DNA from: Pedobacter sp. WC2423
GTDB lineage: Bacteria > Bacteroidota > Bacteroidia > Sphingobacteriales > Sphingobacteriaceae
Length of the DNA stretch: 64,000 bases
Direction: 5' to 3'
Assembly: GCF_040822065.1 (NCBI RefSeq)
Contig: NZ_CP162005.1
Location: forward strand, 5,456,001-5,520,000
The translations under genes were made by a program, and so were the position numbers. The notes beneath the pieces were generated by a model. It saw only the letters and a list, made by a program, of their open reading frames with translations. It searched no databases and was not told the origin of the DNA. This document shows, one piece after another, positions 50,839 to 60,519 of the stretch. The first letter of the stretch is position 1, and each line of letters starts with the position of its first letter.

Positions 50839-53640
50839 ATGTTTAAAAATATCATCCGAAAGAACTATTGTCTGACATTATTAGCTATTGTTGGTCTCAT
50901 ATTGCCAATACAGGCACAAAAATCAGAATTGCCTTTACCACTGGATCCGCAGGTAAGGAGAGGTGTACTTCCAAATGGATTTACGTATTATATCCGCCAC
51001 AATGAAACCCCAAAAGAGCGTGTAGTTTTTAACCTGATTGTAAAAGCCGGATCAATTTTAGAGGATCAGGATCAAAGTGGGCTTGCTCACTTTATGGAAC
51101 ATATGAGTTTTAATGGTACAAAGCATTTTCCGAAAAATCAACTGGTGGATTATCTACAGAAAAACGGACTTCGGTTTGGTGCAGATATCAATGCATATAC
51201 TGGTTTTGACGAAACGGTTTATCAACTACCGTTAACCAATGACATGGTTGTTCTTGAAAAAGGGCTGCTGATCATCAGGGACTGGTCGCAGGAAGCTACA
51301 CTGGATGATGAGGAAATCAATAAAGAGCGCGGTGTTATTGTGGAAGAAAAACGTACACAGACTGGGGCCAGTCAGCGAATGCAGGAAAAGTATACGCCTA
51401 TGCTATTCAATGAGTCACGTTACGCTTACCGTAATCCAATTGGTACAGATAGTAGTCTTCACAATTTCCCGCCTTCAGCAATAAAAAGGTTTTACACAGA
51501 CTGGTACCGGCCAGATTTACAGGGAATCATTGCAGTAGGAGATATTGATGTGGACCAGATGGAAAGAATGATTAAAAATAGTTTTAGTAGTCTTAAAAAT
51601 CCTGATCATGAGCGCCCGAGAACAAATTACAGGATCGGACTCAATGGCAAAAATGGTTTTATGGCTTTGAAAGATCCTGAAATGAATTCGACGGTAGCTC
51701 AAATTATTATCAAGCATCAGGCACCTGAAATGAAAACAGCGGCAGACTACAAGCAGGCAATCATAGCCAGATTATTTAATATGGCAACTAACCAGCGCTT
51801 TAAGCTATTATATACCGGTGATTCGGCACAGGTTTTACGGGCAGGTGCCAGTATTAGTCCGTTAATGGGCGGACTAGATAAGTTGGGTGTCAATATTGTA
51901 GCTAAGCCTGGTCTGTTGAAGGAAGGAGTTATAACCGTGTGGACAGCAATTGAACGCATCCGGCAATCTGGCTTTAGCACTGGTGAACTTGAACTTGTCA
52001 AACAGCTATACAGAAGCGCTATGGATAATGGGCTGAGTGAGCAAAGCAATATTTCTTCAGACAGTTATGTACAGGAGTATATAGCTCATTTTTTGCATGG
52101 TGATCTGGCCCCGGGCATAGAAACGGAATACAAATTGGTGATGCAGTTTCTGAAAGAAATTACTATTGATGATTTGGATTCTATGGCCAGAGCTTATATC
52201 AGAACGGATAATACTGATCTCATTATCATGGCACCTGAAGGTTCAGTTTTACCTGATGAAAGTACTTTCAAATCATGGATGTCATCAGTTCATGTTGATC
52301 ATCCTTCGGTGTTGTCAAAGGAAACACCTGGGGTGGTTAAGCCATTACTGCGACTAAAACCTGTTCCTGGCAAAGTAGTTTCGATGAGTACCAGTCAAAA
52401 TGGTATCACAAAAATGAAGTTAGCTAATGGTGTGGAAATTCTTTTAAAGCCTACCACTTTTAAAAACAATGAAATATTATTCTCGGGTTTTTCCAGGGGA
52501 GGAACTTCAGTCTATAGTAATAGTGATTATCAGTCTGCAAAAAATGCAGCTTCAATTGTCTCTGCTGCTGGTGCAGGAAATTATGGATATAAAGAGTTGG
52601 AAGGTTACCTTTTAGGTAAAGAAATGGCTGTCCAGCCATTCATTAGTGAATTAAGTCAGGGGGTATCTGGTGGGAGCAACTCTGCTAATATCGCAGCGGC
52701 GCTGGAACTTGTTTATGCTTATCTTACCGAACCTGTTAAGGATAAGGCATTGTTTAACCAAATGATTTCCAGGACGAAAATAGCTTTATCAGGTCAGGGA
52801 AATAATCCTGCCAGGATTTTCCAGGATTCAATCAAAGCAATAATGGGAAATTACAATAGCAGAAGAATGCCGTTGACTGTGAAAAAGATTGATGAAATTA
52901 ATTTTGAGCGCGTTTATCAAATTTACAAAGAGCGGTTTGCTGATAATTCAGGTATGGTTTTCACATTTATAGGCAGCTTTAAAATTGATAGTATACGTCC
53001 TGTTTTAGAAAAATATCTTGGTGGACTTCCTGCAGTGGGGATCAATGGTACCTTCAATGATCCTGGTATTGGACTTCCTGTACCGGGAATTAACAAGGTC
53101 ATTAAAAAGGGGGTGGGTTCAAAAGCAAATGTCGAACTATTCTTCCGTGGCACATTTGATTATACACTGAAAGAACGGTTGAGGCTTGAAGCATTAAAGG
53201 GAATATTAGAGTTACGGCTTACTGAACGGTTGCGGGAGCAAGAGCATGGTGTTTACTCACCAGCAGTTATTCTGGATATGAATAAAATCCCCCGACAGGA
53301 ATTTACTCTGGCCATTGCGTTTGAATGTGCGCCTGAAAATGCCCGCAATTTGATTCAGGCCACTCTTCAGGAAATCAATAAATTACAACAATACGGACCA
53401 GCTTTGATAGATATTCAGAAGTTTAAAACGGAAAGTATGCGGTCCAGGGAAATCAATTTAACATCAAATCAGTGGTGGCTGGGTTATCTTGTAAGTCAGC
53501 TGGAAGAGCAGGAACATCTGGTTGATGATTCCTTGTATCTGAAAAACCTAAACACACTCAATCAATCTGACCTGAAAATATCTGCTGTTAAATATTTAAA
53601 TAACAACAAGCTTAGCCAGTTTATACTAATGCCTGAGTAG
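50839..53640 (+). CDS. M16 family zinc metalloprotease, secreted
   Basis: A 933-residue exported insulinase/pitrilysin-type protease. Signal peptide about 1-27 (PIQAQK). The zinc site is HFMEH (84-88) with the third ligand Glu at about 163 in NKERGVIVEEKR. Two M16 units (about 40-460 and 510-930) make the closed clam shape; the second lacks the HxxEH site, as usual. These enzymes cut short peptides inside a chamber. It follows the SusD gene by 67 bases on the same strand, consistent with cutting an imported peptide in the periplasm. Confidence 0.94.
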   Translation: MFKNIIRKNYCLTLLAIVGLILPIQAQKSELPLPLDPQVRRGVLPNGFTYYIRHNETPKERVVFNLIVKAGSILEDQDQSGLAHFMEHMSFNGTKHFPKNQLVDYLQKNGLRFGADINAYTGFDETVYQLPLTNDMVVLEKGLLIIRDWSQEATLDDEEINKERGVIVEEKRTQTGASQRMQEKYTPMLFNESRYAYRNPIGTDSSLHNFPPSAIKRFYTDWYRPDLQGIIAVGDIDVDQMERMIKNSFSSLKNPDHERPRTNYRIGLNGKNGFMALKDPEMNSTVAQIIIKHQAPEMKTAADYKQAIIARLFNMATNQRFKLLYTGDSAQVLRAGASISPLMGGLDKLGVNIVAKPGLLKEGVITVWTAIERIRQSGFSTGELELVKQLYRSAMDNGLSEQSNISSDSYVQEYIAHFLHGDLAPGIETEYKLVMQFLKEITIDDLDSMARAYIRTDNTDLIIMAPEGSVLPDESTFKSWMSSVHVDHPSVLSKETPGVVKPLLRLKPVPGKVVSMSTSQNGITKMKLANGVEILLKPTTFKNNEILFSGFSRGGTSVYSNSDYQSAKNAASIVSAAGAGNYGYKELEGYLLGKEMAVQPFISELSQGVSGGSNSANIAAALELVYAYLTEPVKDKALFNQMISRTKIALSGQGNNPARIFQDSIKAIMGNYNSRRMPLTVKKIDEINFERVYQIYKERFADNSGMVFTFIGSFKIDSIRPVLEKYLGGLPAVGINGTFNDPGIGLPVPGINKVIKKGVGSKANVELFFRGTFDYTLKERLRLEALKGILELRLTERLREQEHGVYSPAVILDMNKIPRQEFTLAIAFECAPENARNLIQATLQEINKLQQYGPALIDIQKFKTESMRSREINLTSNQWWLGYLVSQLEEQEHLVDDSLYLKNLNTLNQSDLKISAVKYLNNNKLSQFILMPE

Positions 53641-53674
53641 CCAGAATTCTGTATAATTTGATAAATATTTAAAA

Positions 53675-53702
53675 AGCCGCTTTTCTGTAAAGAAAAGCGG
53701 CT
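53675..53702 (+). terminator. Hairpin ending the SusCD-M16 locus
   Basis: AGCCGCTTTTCT and AGAAAAGCGGCT form a perfect 12-bp stem with a 4-base loop. It lacks a downstream T-run but is preceded by AAAA, so it would also act on the opposite strand. Confidence 0.65.
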
Positions 53703-53802
53703 AATGGTGTGCTTGCGAAGTAATTTAAAGCACGAATAAATCAACAAATAATAAAATTCTATTATTTGATAATCTTATTTGGATTTAATATAAATAAGAA
53801 TG

Positions 53803-53810
53803 TATTTTTG
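53803..53810 (+). promoter_or_regulatory. -7 box of the TonB receptor/PepSY operon
   Basis: TATTTTTG fits TAnnTTTG, with a TTTG 21 bases upstream; 30 bases before the receptor ATG. Confidence 0.5.
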
Positions 53811-53840
53811 CGGCATATATAATAATCTCAACCGCACAAA

Positions 53841-56306
53841 ATGATAAAACTTTTATCTATTCCATTTTTATTTTTAATCTGCACACTTTATTTCACTATT
53901 CCAGCGCATGGGCAACAGACTTCGCAAACTGTAAAAGGGATTGTAATGGACGACAAAGGCGATCCGCTTCCCGGTTCTAGTATTATTGTTCAGGGTACTT
54001 CATTAACTGCAATTGCCGACGCGAAAGGTCGTTACTCCGTTAATCTTGATCCTGGAAACTATACTTTACGTGTAAGTTTCCTCGGATATGTATCTTCCCA
54101 CTATAAGATAAAGGTTGTTACAGGTACAAACATTACACAAAATATGTCCCTCTCGGATGATAACTCGTCCTTACAGCAAGTTGAGATAACAGGACGTAAA
54201 GAAAAAACTTACAAAACCAAGTCGACCTTTATCGGTAACAAAACCGAAACTGATATTAAGGATCTCCCGCAATCTGTATCTTACGCAAGTAAAGAGTTAA
54301 TGGCCGATCAGGGGGCAATACGTACAGGCGATGTCGTTAAAAACTTCAGCGGCGTAAATCAGTTCACATTTTATGATGATTTGACCATTAGAGGATTCAG
54401 GGTCAACGGCCAAAGTAACACGCAGTTGGTTAATGGGCTGCGTACAAGCACCGGCTTTTGGAAACAACCACTAACGAACTACCTTGAACGTGTTGAGGTA
54501 TTAAAAGGTCCTTCATCAGCACTATATGGTAACGCCAGCCCTGGAGGTGTGGTTAACAGGGTAACTAAAAAGCCACTGAATGAAACCCGCCGTCAGCTTA
54601 GTATGTCTTTAGGCAGCTTTAATACATTGCGTGGTTTGGCTGACTTTACCGGACCCGCCAGTAAGGACAGCGCACTGTTGTACCGAATAAACTTTGGTTA
54701 CGAGGATGCAGGATCTTTCCGTGATCTGCAGTTTGACAAAAATATTGTATTTGCACCATCTTTATCATTTGTGGCCTCTGAAAAAACACAGATCAATTTC
54801 GATATGGTATATAACAGCTCACGTTCAAGGCTCGACAGGGGACAGTCTGTTATTGGTAATGATCTTTATTCTACTCCGCAATCACTTGCGTTAAGTACAG
54901 CCAACGACTTCCTGAACGAACAAACTTATATTGTTACGCTTTCAGCCAATCACCGTTTTAATGAAAATCTAAGCTTTAACCTGGCCTATTCAAAAACCGG
55001 TTATCAGGAAGATCTTTATGAGCACCGCAGCGCAAACGCTTATGCCAAAGATAAGTTCGGTAAAGATATATCTAACCTGGTTAGTATGCAGGTTTTTCAA
55101 CGCAAACGTAAACGTTATATTGACAATTTAAGCGGATACTTTAATTACAATGTTAAGACTGGTAATATTGAACATAAGATTGTTGTTGGTTACGATTACG
55201 GCAGTGAAAAAATGCCTGCCGGTGCCTCACAACTTACCGCTTCAGGTTACAGAAATGCGGCCAATACAGGAACTATCGCCAGCTACGCTGCGAAGGACAG
55301 TTTGAAGTATCTGCGCGACCCGAAAGGTAACCCCGTACCTAACATCCCATCTTTCGACCTGACAAATTCGATTAATTCACAGCGAATGCAAGATGATAGT
55401 AAGGCGTTTTTTGCACCCACAACTCTTTCGCCTACATACTACTATCTGAATGCAGGATATGTACAGGACCAAGTCAAATTAGGCCGTTTTCAGGCATTGC
55501 TTGGTATACGTTATGAGTATTACACCGACTTTATAAATTATGCGACTTCGACGGAAGGAAAAACGCACTCCAGCGCCTGGTTGCCCCGTTTTGGCTTAAT
55601 ATATAGCGCAACAAAAAATATAAATGTATATGGTAGCTATGTGATGGGCTACAACCCACAAACTGCGGCTAACCTTGCTAATCCCAATGCGGGTGGACCG
55701 TTTGCCCCGGTTACCAGCAACATGATAGAATTTGGTGCTAAAAGCAGCTGGTTTGACAACCGTTTAGCGATTACCACCTCAATTTATCAAATTGAACAAA
55801 GAAATACGCTTTATAATGCCAATGACCTCGTTAATCCTGACCTGTTGAGACCGGTTGGTAAAGAACGCGCCCGTGGTTTTGAGTTTGATATTACGGGTCG
55901 TATCTTGCCAAACTGGAGCATATTGGCATCTTACGCCTATAACGATGCTAAAATTGTAGAGAGCCTTGTGCCTGCCGAACTTGGCTTGCAAAAGCCTAAC
56001 GCGCCAAAAAACACAGCTAATATCTGGACAAGGTATAACTTTATAAGTGGCCAGTTAAGCGGCTTTGGTTTTGGCTTAGGATCAAACTATGTTGGTAAAC
56101 GTAATTTATCTATCAATCTTGCCCAAACGATCCCTGAGTATCTGTTGATTAATGCTGCTGCTTATTATCGTATTAATAAAGTGCAGATCCAGGTCAATGC
56201 CAACAACATTACAGGTAAAAAATATTGGGTAGGGGGGTATGATTATATCAGGCTGTTCCCAGGTGCGCCGGCAAACTATTTGTTAACATTAACATACGAC
56301 TTTTAA
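53841..56306 (+). CDS. TonB-dependent siderophore receptor
   Basis: An 821-residue FhuA/FecA-type receptor. Signal peptide about 1-24 (PAHGQQ), a regulatory-like beta domain 28-110 (VKGIVMDDKGDPLPGSSIIV), plug about 130-250 (DIKDLPQSVSYASKEL, TIRGFRVNGQSN, ERVEVLKGPSSALYGNASPG) and barrel ending NYLLTLTYDF. The GNASPGGVVNRVTKKP segment is typical of ferric-siderophore receptors. One base separates its stop from the PepSY protein start, so they are a unit for iron uptake. Higher GC in codon third positions than neighbouring genes is my impression only. Confidence 0.94.
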   Translation: MIKLLSIPFLFLICTLYFTIPAHGQQTSQTVKGIVMDDKGDPLPGSSIIVQGTSLTAIADAKGRYSVNLDPGNYTLRVSFLGYVSSHYKIKVVTGTNITQNMSLSDDNSSLQQVEITGRKEKTYKTKSTFIGNKTETDIKDLPQSVSYASKELMADQGAIRTGDVVKNFSGVNQFTFYDDLTIRGFRVNGQSNTQLVNGLRTSTGFWKQPLTNYLERVEVLKGPSSALYGNASPGGVVNRVTKKPLNETRRQLSMSLGSFNTLRGLADFTGPASKDSALLYRINFGYEDAGSFRDLQFDKNIVFAPSLSFVASEKTQINFDMVYNSSRSRLDRGQSVIGNDLYSTPQSLALSTANDFLNEQTYIVTLSANHRFNENLSFNLAYSKTGYQEDLYEHRSANAYAKDKFGKDISNLVSMQVFQRKRKRYIDNLSGYFNYNVKTGNIEHKIVVGYDYGSEKMPAGASQLTASGYRNAANTGTIASYAAKDSLKYLRDPKGNPVPNIPSFDLTNSINSQRMQDDSKAFFAPTTLSPTYYYLNAGYVQDQVKLGRFQALLGIRYEYYTDFINYATSTEGKTHSSAWLPRFGLIYSATKNINVYGSYVMGYNPQTAANLANPNAGGPFAPVTSNMIEFGAKSSWFDNRLAITTSIYQIEQRNTLYNANDLVNPDLLRPVGKERARGFEFDITGRILPNWSILASYAYNDAKIVESLVPAELGLQKPNAPKNTANIWTRYNFISGQLSGFGFGLGSNYVGKRNLSINLAQTIPEYLLINAAAYYRINKVQIQVNANNITGKKYWVGGYDYIRLFPGAPANYLLTLTYDF

Positions 56307-56307
56307 T

Positions 56308-57501
56308 ATGTTTTGGAAGCGGATTAAGGCCATTGCAGCCTGGCTGCATTTATGGATAGGCTTGTCTACAGGTATTATTGTAGTCGTAGTAGCTGTAACG
56401 GGCTGCATCATGGTATTTGAAGATGAGTTATTTGACTTTTTCCATAGTGATCTTATTGAAGTGAAAGAAACCGGCCCTGTAAGGCCGGTTTCTGAGTTAT
56501 TGTTCATCGCTCAAAAAGAACTGGGCAGCAAGAAGCCTGTAACTGATATCCGGATCAATGAAGCAGATCGTAGCTATATATTTTCTGCATCAAAAGTTAA
56601 TAAAAAAGAGAAAATGTCCCTTAGCTATTTCAGTCAGTTTGCTTATCGTGAAGATGTATATGTAAACCCTTATACTGGCAGGGTGCTTGGCATTATTGAT
56701 CTTGAACACGAATTCTTTAATGTTACTGAGCAACTGCACCGGCAGCTTTTGTTGGTGAAGCCTGTGGGAAGCGTAGTTATAGGTTCATCTATATTGCTTT
56801 TTCTGATCATGCTCGTTACAGGATTTGTGCTCTGGCTGCCGAAAAATATGAAGCAGCTTAAGCGAAATATGTCTGTAAAGTGGAGCGCTAAGTGGAAAAG
56901 GGTAAATTATGATCTGCACAATAGTTTAGGGTTTTATGTACTGCCATTTGTGATGATTATAGCCATTACTGGCTTAGTATGGTCTTTTAAATGGTGGGAA
57001 AGCGGAATATACCGGATATTAGGTTCACCAGGCAAAGTTGAGCTGATACGTACCCCTCCTGAAATCTCAAGCGCTATTCCCAGTGCTGCAGGCAATACGC
57101 TGGACAATATACTTGCGTCTATACAAAAGCAAGTTCCTGGTAATTACAAGACAATAGGTTTAAGCCTCCCCCAAAAAAATGAACAAAGCCTTATAGCATT
57201 CGTATACCACAAGCATTCCACTGACGGCTGGCGCAATATGAGCTATTTTTATTTTGACAGGCGTAACGGTCAGCAATTTGATCAGCTGATTCATAGTCAG
57301 AAGCCACTTGGGTTAAAATGGCGTAACTCAAATAAAGATATCCATACCGGACGTATCTATGGCCTGGCTACCCAGATACTGGCATTTCTGGCCAGTGCTA
57401 TCTGCGCATCATTACCTATCTCTGGCTTTTTAATATGGTGGGGTAAGCGTCATAAAAAAAGTAAAAAGACAAGTTGGAAATCGAAAGCAATTCCCGGATA
57501 A
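56308..57501 (+). CDS. PepSY-associated TM protein (siderophore-iron reductase type)
   Basis: A 397-residue inner-membrane protein with four helices: about 11-33 (HLWIGLSTGIIVVVVAVTG), 152-175, 206-228 and 348-372. The PepSY_TM hallmarks are here: the HLWIGL start, LHRQLLL, the histidines near helix ends (LHNSLGFYVLPF) and WWESGIYRILGSPG. Members next to TonB siderophore receptors reduce ferric siderophores in the periplasm, using haem held by these histidines. It is the second gene of the receptor operon. Confidence 0.9.
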   Translation: MFWKRIKAIAAWLHLWIGLSTGIIVVVVAVTGCIMVFEDELFDFFHSDLIEVKETGPVRPVSELLFIAQKELGSKKPVTDIRINEADRSYIFSASKVNKKEKMSLSYFSQFAYREDVYVNPYTGRVLGIIDLEHEFFNVTEQLHRQLLLVKPVGSVVIGSSILLFLIMLVTGFVLWLPKNMKQLKRNMSVKWSAKWKRVNYDLHNSLGFYVLPFVMIIAITGLVWSFKWWESGIYRILGSPGKVELIRTPPEISSAIPSAAGNTLDNILASIQKQVPGNYKTIGLSLPQKNEQSLIAFVYHKHSTDGWRNMSYFYFDRRNGQQFDQLIHSQKPLGLKWRNSNKDIHTGRIYGLATQILAFLASAICASLPISGFLIWWGKRHKKSKKTSWKSKAIPG

Positions 57502-57601
57502 ATTCTTTTTAGCCTGGCTGCCATCCAGATCATTGGGTTGATACCGTACAGTTTGCAATTTATGATTAACTTGGCCGTTTATCCGACGGACATCGAATCG
57601 T

Positions 57602-58696
57602 ATGATTATGCAAAGTAAAAACGAACAGATCAGTACGCTGATTGAACTTAATGATGAACTGGAGAATTATTTTCGCAATACTATAATTCCTCAGCTTTTT
57701 GTGGATGCGCAATTGATCCTGAGAAAGTTTACCCCTCCTGCAATGAGGCAGTTCAATTTAAAGAATGAGCATACCGGGCAGCCTCTGGTCAATGTTAAAG
57801 AGAATTTCAGGTTTCCAACTATTATTGATAATATTCAGCAGGTGATCGACAGTAGCGAAATCCTGGAGAAGGAAATACAGACTACTGACCTTCGCTGGTA
57901 CCAGATGAATATTCTGCCTTACTTTGTTCAAAAAGGCAAGAAGACCAATGGAGTGATTATTACCTTTATCGATATCACTGCCCGGATTAAAGATTTGAAG
58001 GAACAGGAGAAACTGATCGCTGAGCATGAATTGCTGCTGGACACGATTGCCCACGATATCAAAAATCCGATAACTTCACTTGGATTAACCATAGAGCTGC
58101 TAAAGAAACTTCCGGAGAAAGGGATGGCCAAGTTTCCGGTGCTACTGAGTAATGTGGAGAACAGCCTGATCAAGATGAAAGATATTATTTCTGACCTGGT
58201 GCAAAGCCGCTGGCAGGACAAGCGTTACCAGGCGCATGAGGAGATGCTGGATCTTCAGAATATTTTGGAGGATGTCCGGTTAACTGTAGCTCCTCAACTC
58301 AATGAGTCTCATGGCGTACTTAAATTTGAAATTGGAGCTTCTGAAATCACTTTTGCCAGGCGTAAGCTGCGCAGCGTATTTTATAACCTTGTCAGTAACG
58401 GATTGAAATATAGCGCACCTGGACGGACACCTCAAATTATCATTAAATCTTTTTTAGAGAAAGATTATATGGTGATTACGGTTTCGGATAACGGAATAGG
58501 CATCGATAAACAGCAGCAGCTTTCTATATTTGATAAGTATCACAGGGTGAGCAATGAGATAGAAGGGAATGGTGTAGGCCTGTACCTCGTTAAACAGATA
58601 CTGGAAACTGCTGGCGGTAAAATTACGGTAAACAGTAAGTTGGGCGAAGGCTCGGTATTCAGTGTTTTTTTAAAGCTTAACGAAGCTTCAGTTTAA
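57602..58696 (+). CDS. PAS-domain sensor histidine kinase
   Basis: A 364-residue soluble kinase without membrane segments. Residues about 18-125 form a PAS domain of the type found in CheR-fusion kinases (IIPQLFVDAQLILRKFTPPA, MNILPYFVQKGKKTNGVIIT). The HisKA domain has IAHDIKNPITSLGLT (phospho-His about residue 150) and the ATPase domain has NLVSNGLKYS, VSDNGIGI and GNGVGLYL. It follows the PepSY gene by 100 bases. Its stop overlaps that of the opposite kinase in the shared TTAA. No response regulator is near. Confidence 0.93.
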   Translation: MIMQSKNEQISTLIELNDELENYFRNTIIPQLFVDAQLILRKFTPPAMRQFNLKNEHTGQPLVNVKENFRFPTIIDNIQQVIDSSEILEKEIQTTDLRWYQMNILPYFVQKGKKTNGVIITFIDITARIKDLKEQEKLIAEHELLLDTIAHDIKNPITSLGLTIELLKKLPEKGMAKFPVLLSNVENSLIKMKDIISDLVQSRWQDKRYQAHEEMLDLQNILEDVRLTVAPQLNESHGVLKFEIGASEITFARRKLRSVFYNLVSNGLKYSAPGRTPQIIIKSFLEKDYMVITVSDNGIGIDKQQQLSIFDKYHRVSNEIEGNGVGLYLVKQILETAGGKITVNSKLGEGSVFSVFLKLNEASV

Positions 58697-60144
58697 TCCA
58701 GGATTGATTTCGGCAAAGTAAACCAAAACGTGCTGCCCTTACCCGGCTCGCTATCGACCCCAATTTCTCCATCATGTTTACGGATGATATTGGCACAAAT
58801 AAACAGACCAAGACCCAGTCCTGAGTATTGTATCTGTTGGTTATCAGCCTGGTAGTAGCGGTCAAAAAGCAGGGGTATCTTTTCTTTACTGATCCCCGGC
58901 CCTTTATCAGTTACTGATACTTTTACAAATGCTGCTTCATCTTGCAGCTCAACTTTAATTTCTGCTGAGCCTGGAGCATATTTAATCGCGTTGGTGATCA
59001 GGTTGGTGAGTACCCTTCCGATACGTTCGGAATCGGCATGGATGATGAGCTCTTTGTCTCCGTTTAATGTGACGGTTTGTGTTTCTGTGGAGGCAAACTG
59101 ATCACATATTTCCTGTGCGAGCTCGTAAAGATTGAAAGTCGTCTTTCGGAATTCGAGCTGCTCCCGGTAATTTTTGCCCGCATTGAGCAGGTCATCTATG
59201 ATCAGGGAGATCCTGTTTATTCCTTTATTTGCCTGGGAAACTAATAGCCTGTTACGTCCTGAATGTGGTTCCGTAGATCTGTCAAGTAATTGCAGGGACG
59301 CTTTTAAACTTGTAACCGGGGTCTTGAGTTCATGGCTGGCAATGCTGATAAAGTCGTCTTTGTGCCTTTCGGCGATTTTATCTTTTGTGATGTCGTTGAT
59401 CACACCGATCAGTTTGACAGTTTTTCCATCTTCGTTGGTTTCTGCTTTCCCCTTCATGTTCAGCCATCGTAGTATACCGTCAGCTCTGACGAGCCGGATT
59501 TGCACATCAATACCGCCATCAATTTCGATATGCTGGATTGCTGCTTTAAATCCGGGCAGGTCCTGTTCAGCGATGTGCGGATAATAGCTTTCCAGCGTCC
59601 AGTGTTCTTGCCTTTGGTCGTATCCAAAAATCTGATCGTGGTCGGGGGAACGGAAAACTTCATTGGTCTCCAGGTTGAGTTCCCATACAGCGGTATCAGA
59701 ATATTTTAAGGCTACGTTCAAACGTTTTTCACTTTCTTCATGTTTTTTTAATCCTGAAATATCATCCAGAACGGTGAAACCGAATGTTTCACCCTGGTCG
59801 TTATATAGAATAGTGGTAACGTCAACCCAGACGATGCTCCTGTCTTTACGGTACAGGCAGGCCTGTAATTTGAAATGAGGAACTTTGTTAGCCCATAGTT
59901 CTTCCTGAAGCCTGTGCCAGTGTGCTATATATTCTTCACAAGCATGATCCAGGATCTTAGTTCCTTCAATTTCTTCCGGTGGATAGCCTAAGAGTTCGCT
60001 AAGGGCTTTGTTGACCTTTAAAATGGTCAGGTCTGAACGGATGATCTTTGAGGCTACACTTGTAAGATCAAAGATAGTGTTGAACTTGGCGTCACATTCG
60101 TGGAAACGTGTCCTAAAATCGTCTGGCTCTTTTTTTCCTTGCAT
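58693..60144 (-). CDS. PAS-PAS sensor histidine kinase
   Basis: A 483-residue cytoplasmic kinase. Two PAS units (about 18-130 and 140-265; the second includes IQIRLVRADGILRWLNMKG with a PAC motif) precede the HisKA box ASHELKTPVTSLKASL (His about 275) and the HATPase domain NLITNAIKYAP, DKGPGI, YSGLGLGLFI. Convergent with the other kinase, sharing TTAA at 58,693-58,696. The two may respond to similar intracellular signals; no cognate regulator lies in the window. Confidence 0.93.
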   Translation of the reverse strand: MQGKKEPDDFRTRFHECDAKFNTIFDLTSVASKIIRSDLTILKVNKALSELLGYPPEEIEGTKILDHACEEYIAHWHRLQEELWANKVPHFKLQACLYRKDRSIVWVDVTTILYNDQGETFGFTVLDDISGLKKHEESEKRLNVALKYSDTAVWELNLETNEVFRSPDHDQIFGYDQRQEHWTLESYYPHIAEQDLPGFKAAIQHIEIDGGIDVQIRLVRADGILRWLNMKGKAETNEDGKTVKLIGVINDITKDKIAERHKDDFISIASHELKTPVTSLKASLQLLDRSTEPHSGRNRLLVSQANKGINRISLIIDDLLNAGKNYREQLEFRKTTFNLYELAQEICDQFASTETQTVTLNGDKELIIHADSERIGRVLTNLITNAIKYAPGSAEIKVELQDEAAFVKVSVTDKGPGISKEKIPLLFDRYYQADNQQIQYSGLGLGLFICANIIRKHDGEIGVDSEPGKGSTFWFTLPKSILD

Positions 60145-60234
60145 AACAATCTTCAGTTGGGTGAGCTTATAACACTTATAAATTCAAATCTGTTTATATT
60201 TATTTGAGTTTTCAGTTCCCAGCAGATGATGTAA

Positions 60235-60360
60235 TTATTCTTTTTGACAGGTGTTGTCCTCTATATCCTGGTTGAAACTCTGATACCATGAATTGGATGC
60301 TCTTATGCTTTCAGGTTGATTGTACACATCAGCATAGACCTTTCTGTCAAAATCAGACAT
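60235..60360 (-). CDS. Possible small protein (41 residues)
   Basis: ATG 60360 to TAA 60235 encodes a charged, soluble peptide (MSDFDRKVYADVYNQPESIR at the start) with no recognised family. Its amino-acid pattern looks coding (few rare residues, polar) but the ribosome site is weak. It lies in the 375-base gap between the kinase and the second sigma gene, which has no other gene. Confidence 0.35.
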   Translation of the reverse strand: MSDFDRKVYADVYNQPESIRASNSWYQSFNQDIEDNTCQKE

Positions 60361-60519
60361 TTTTATATCGCCAAATCCTAAAGTGGTTAATTTAGCTCTT
60401 GTTCTTTGATGACTGGAGAAGCATCTGCAAAGGAAAAATACTTAATTACTAACAGTATTTTGATTATACTTTAGGATGTTAGGTTAATAGTACTTATTTT
60501 ACAGTCATAATCTTGTGGA

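Noticed and set aside
40502-53640. Polysaccharide utilisation locus
   Set aside because: SusC/SusD are present but no glycoside hydrolase, lyase or sugar sensor accompanies them; an M16 protease does.
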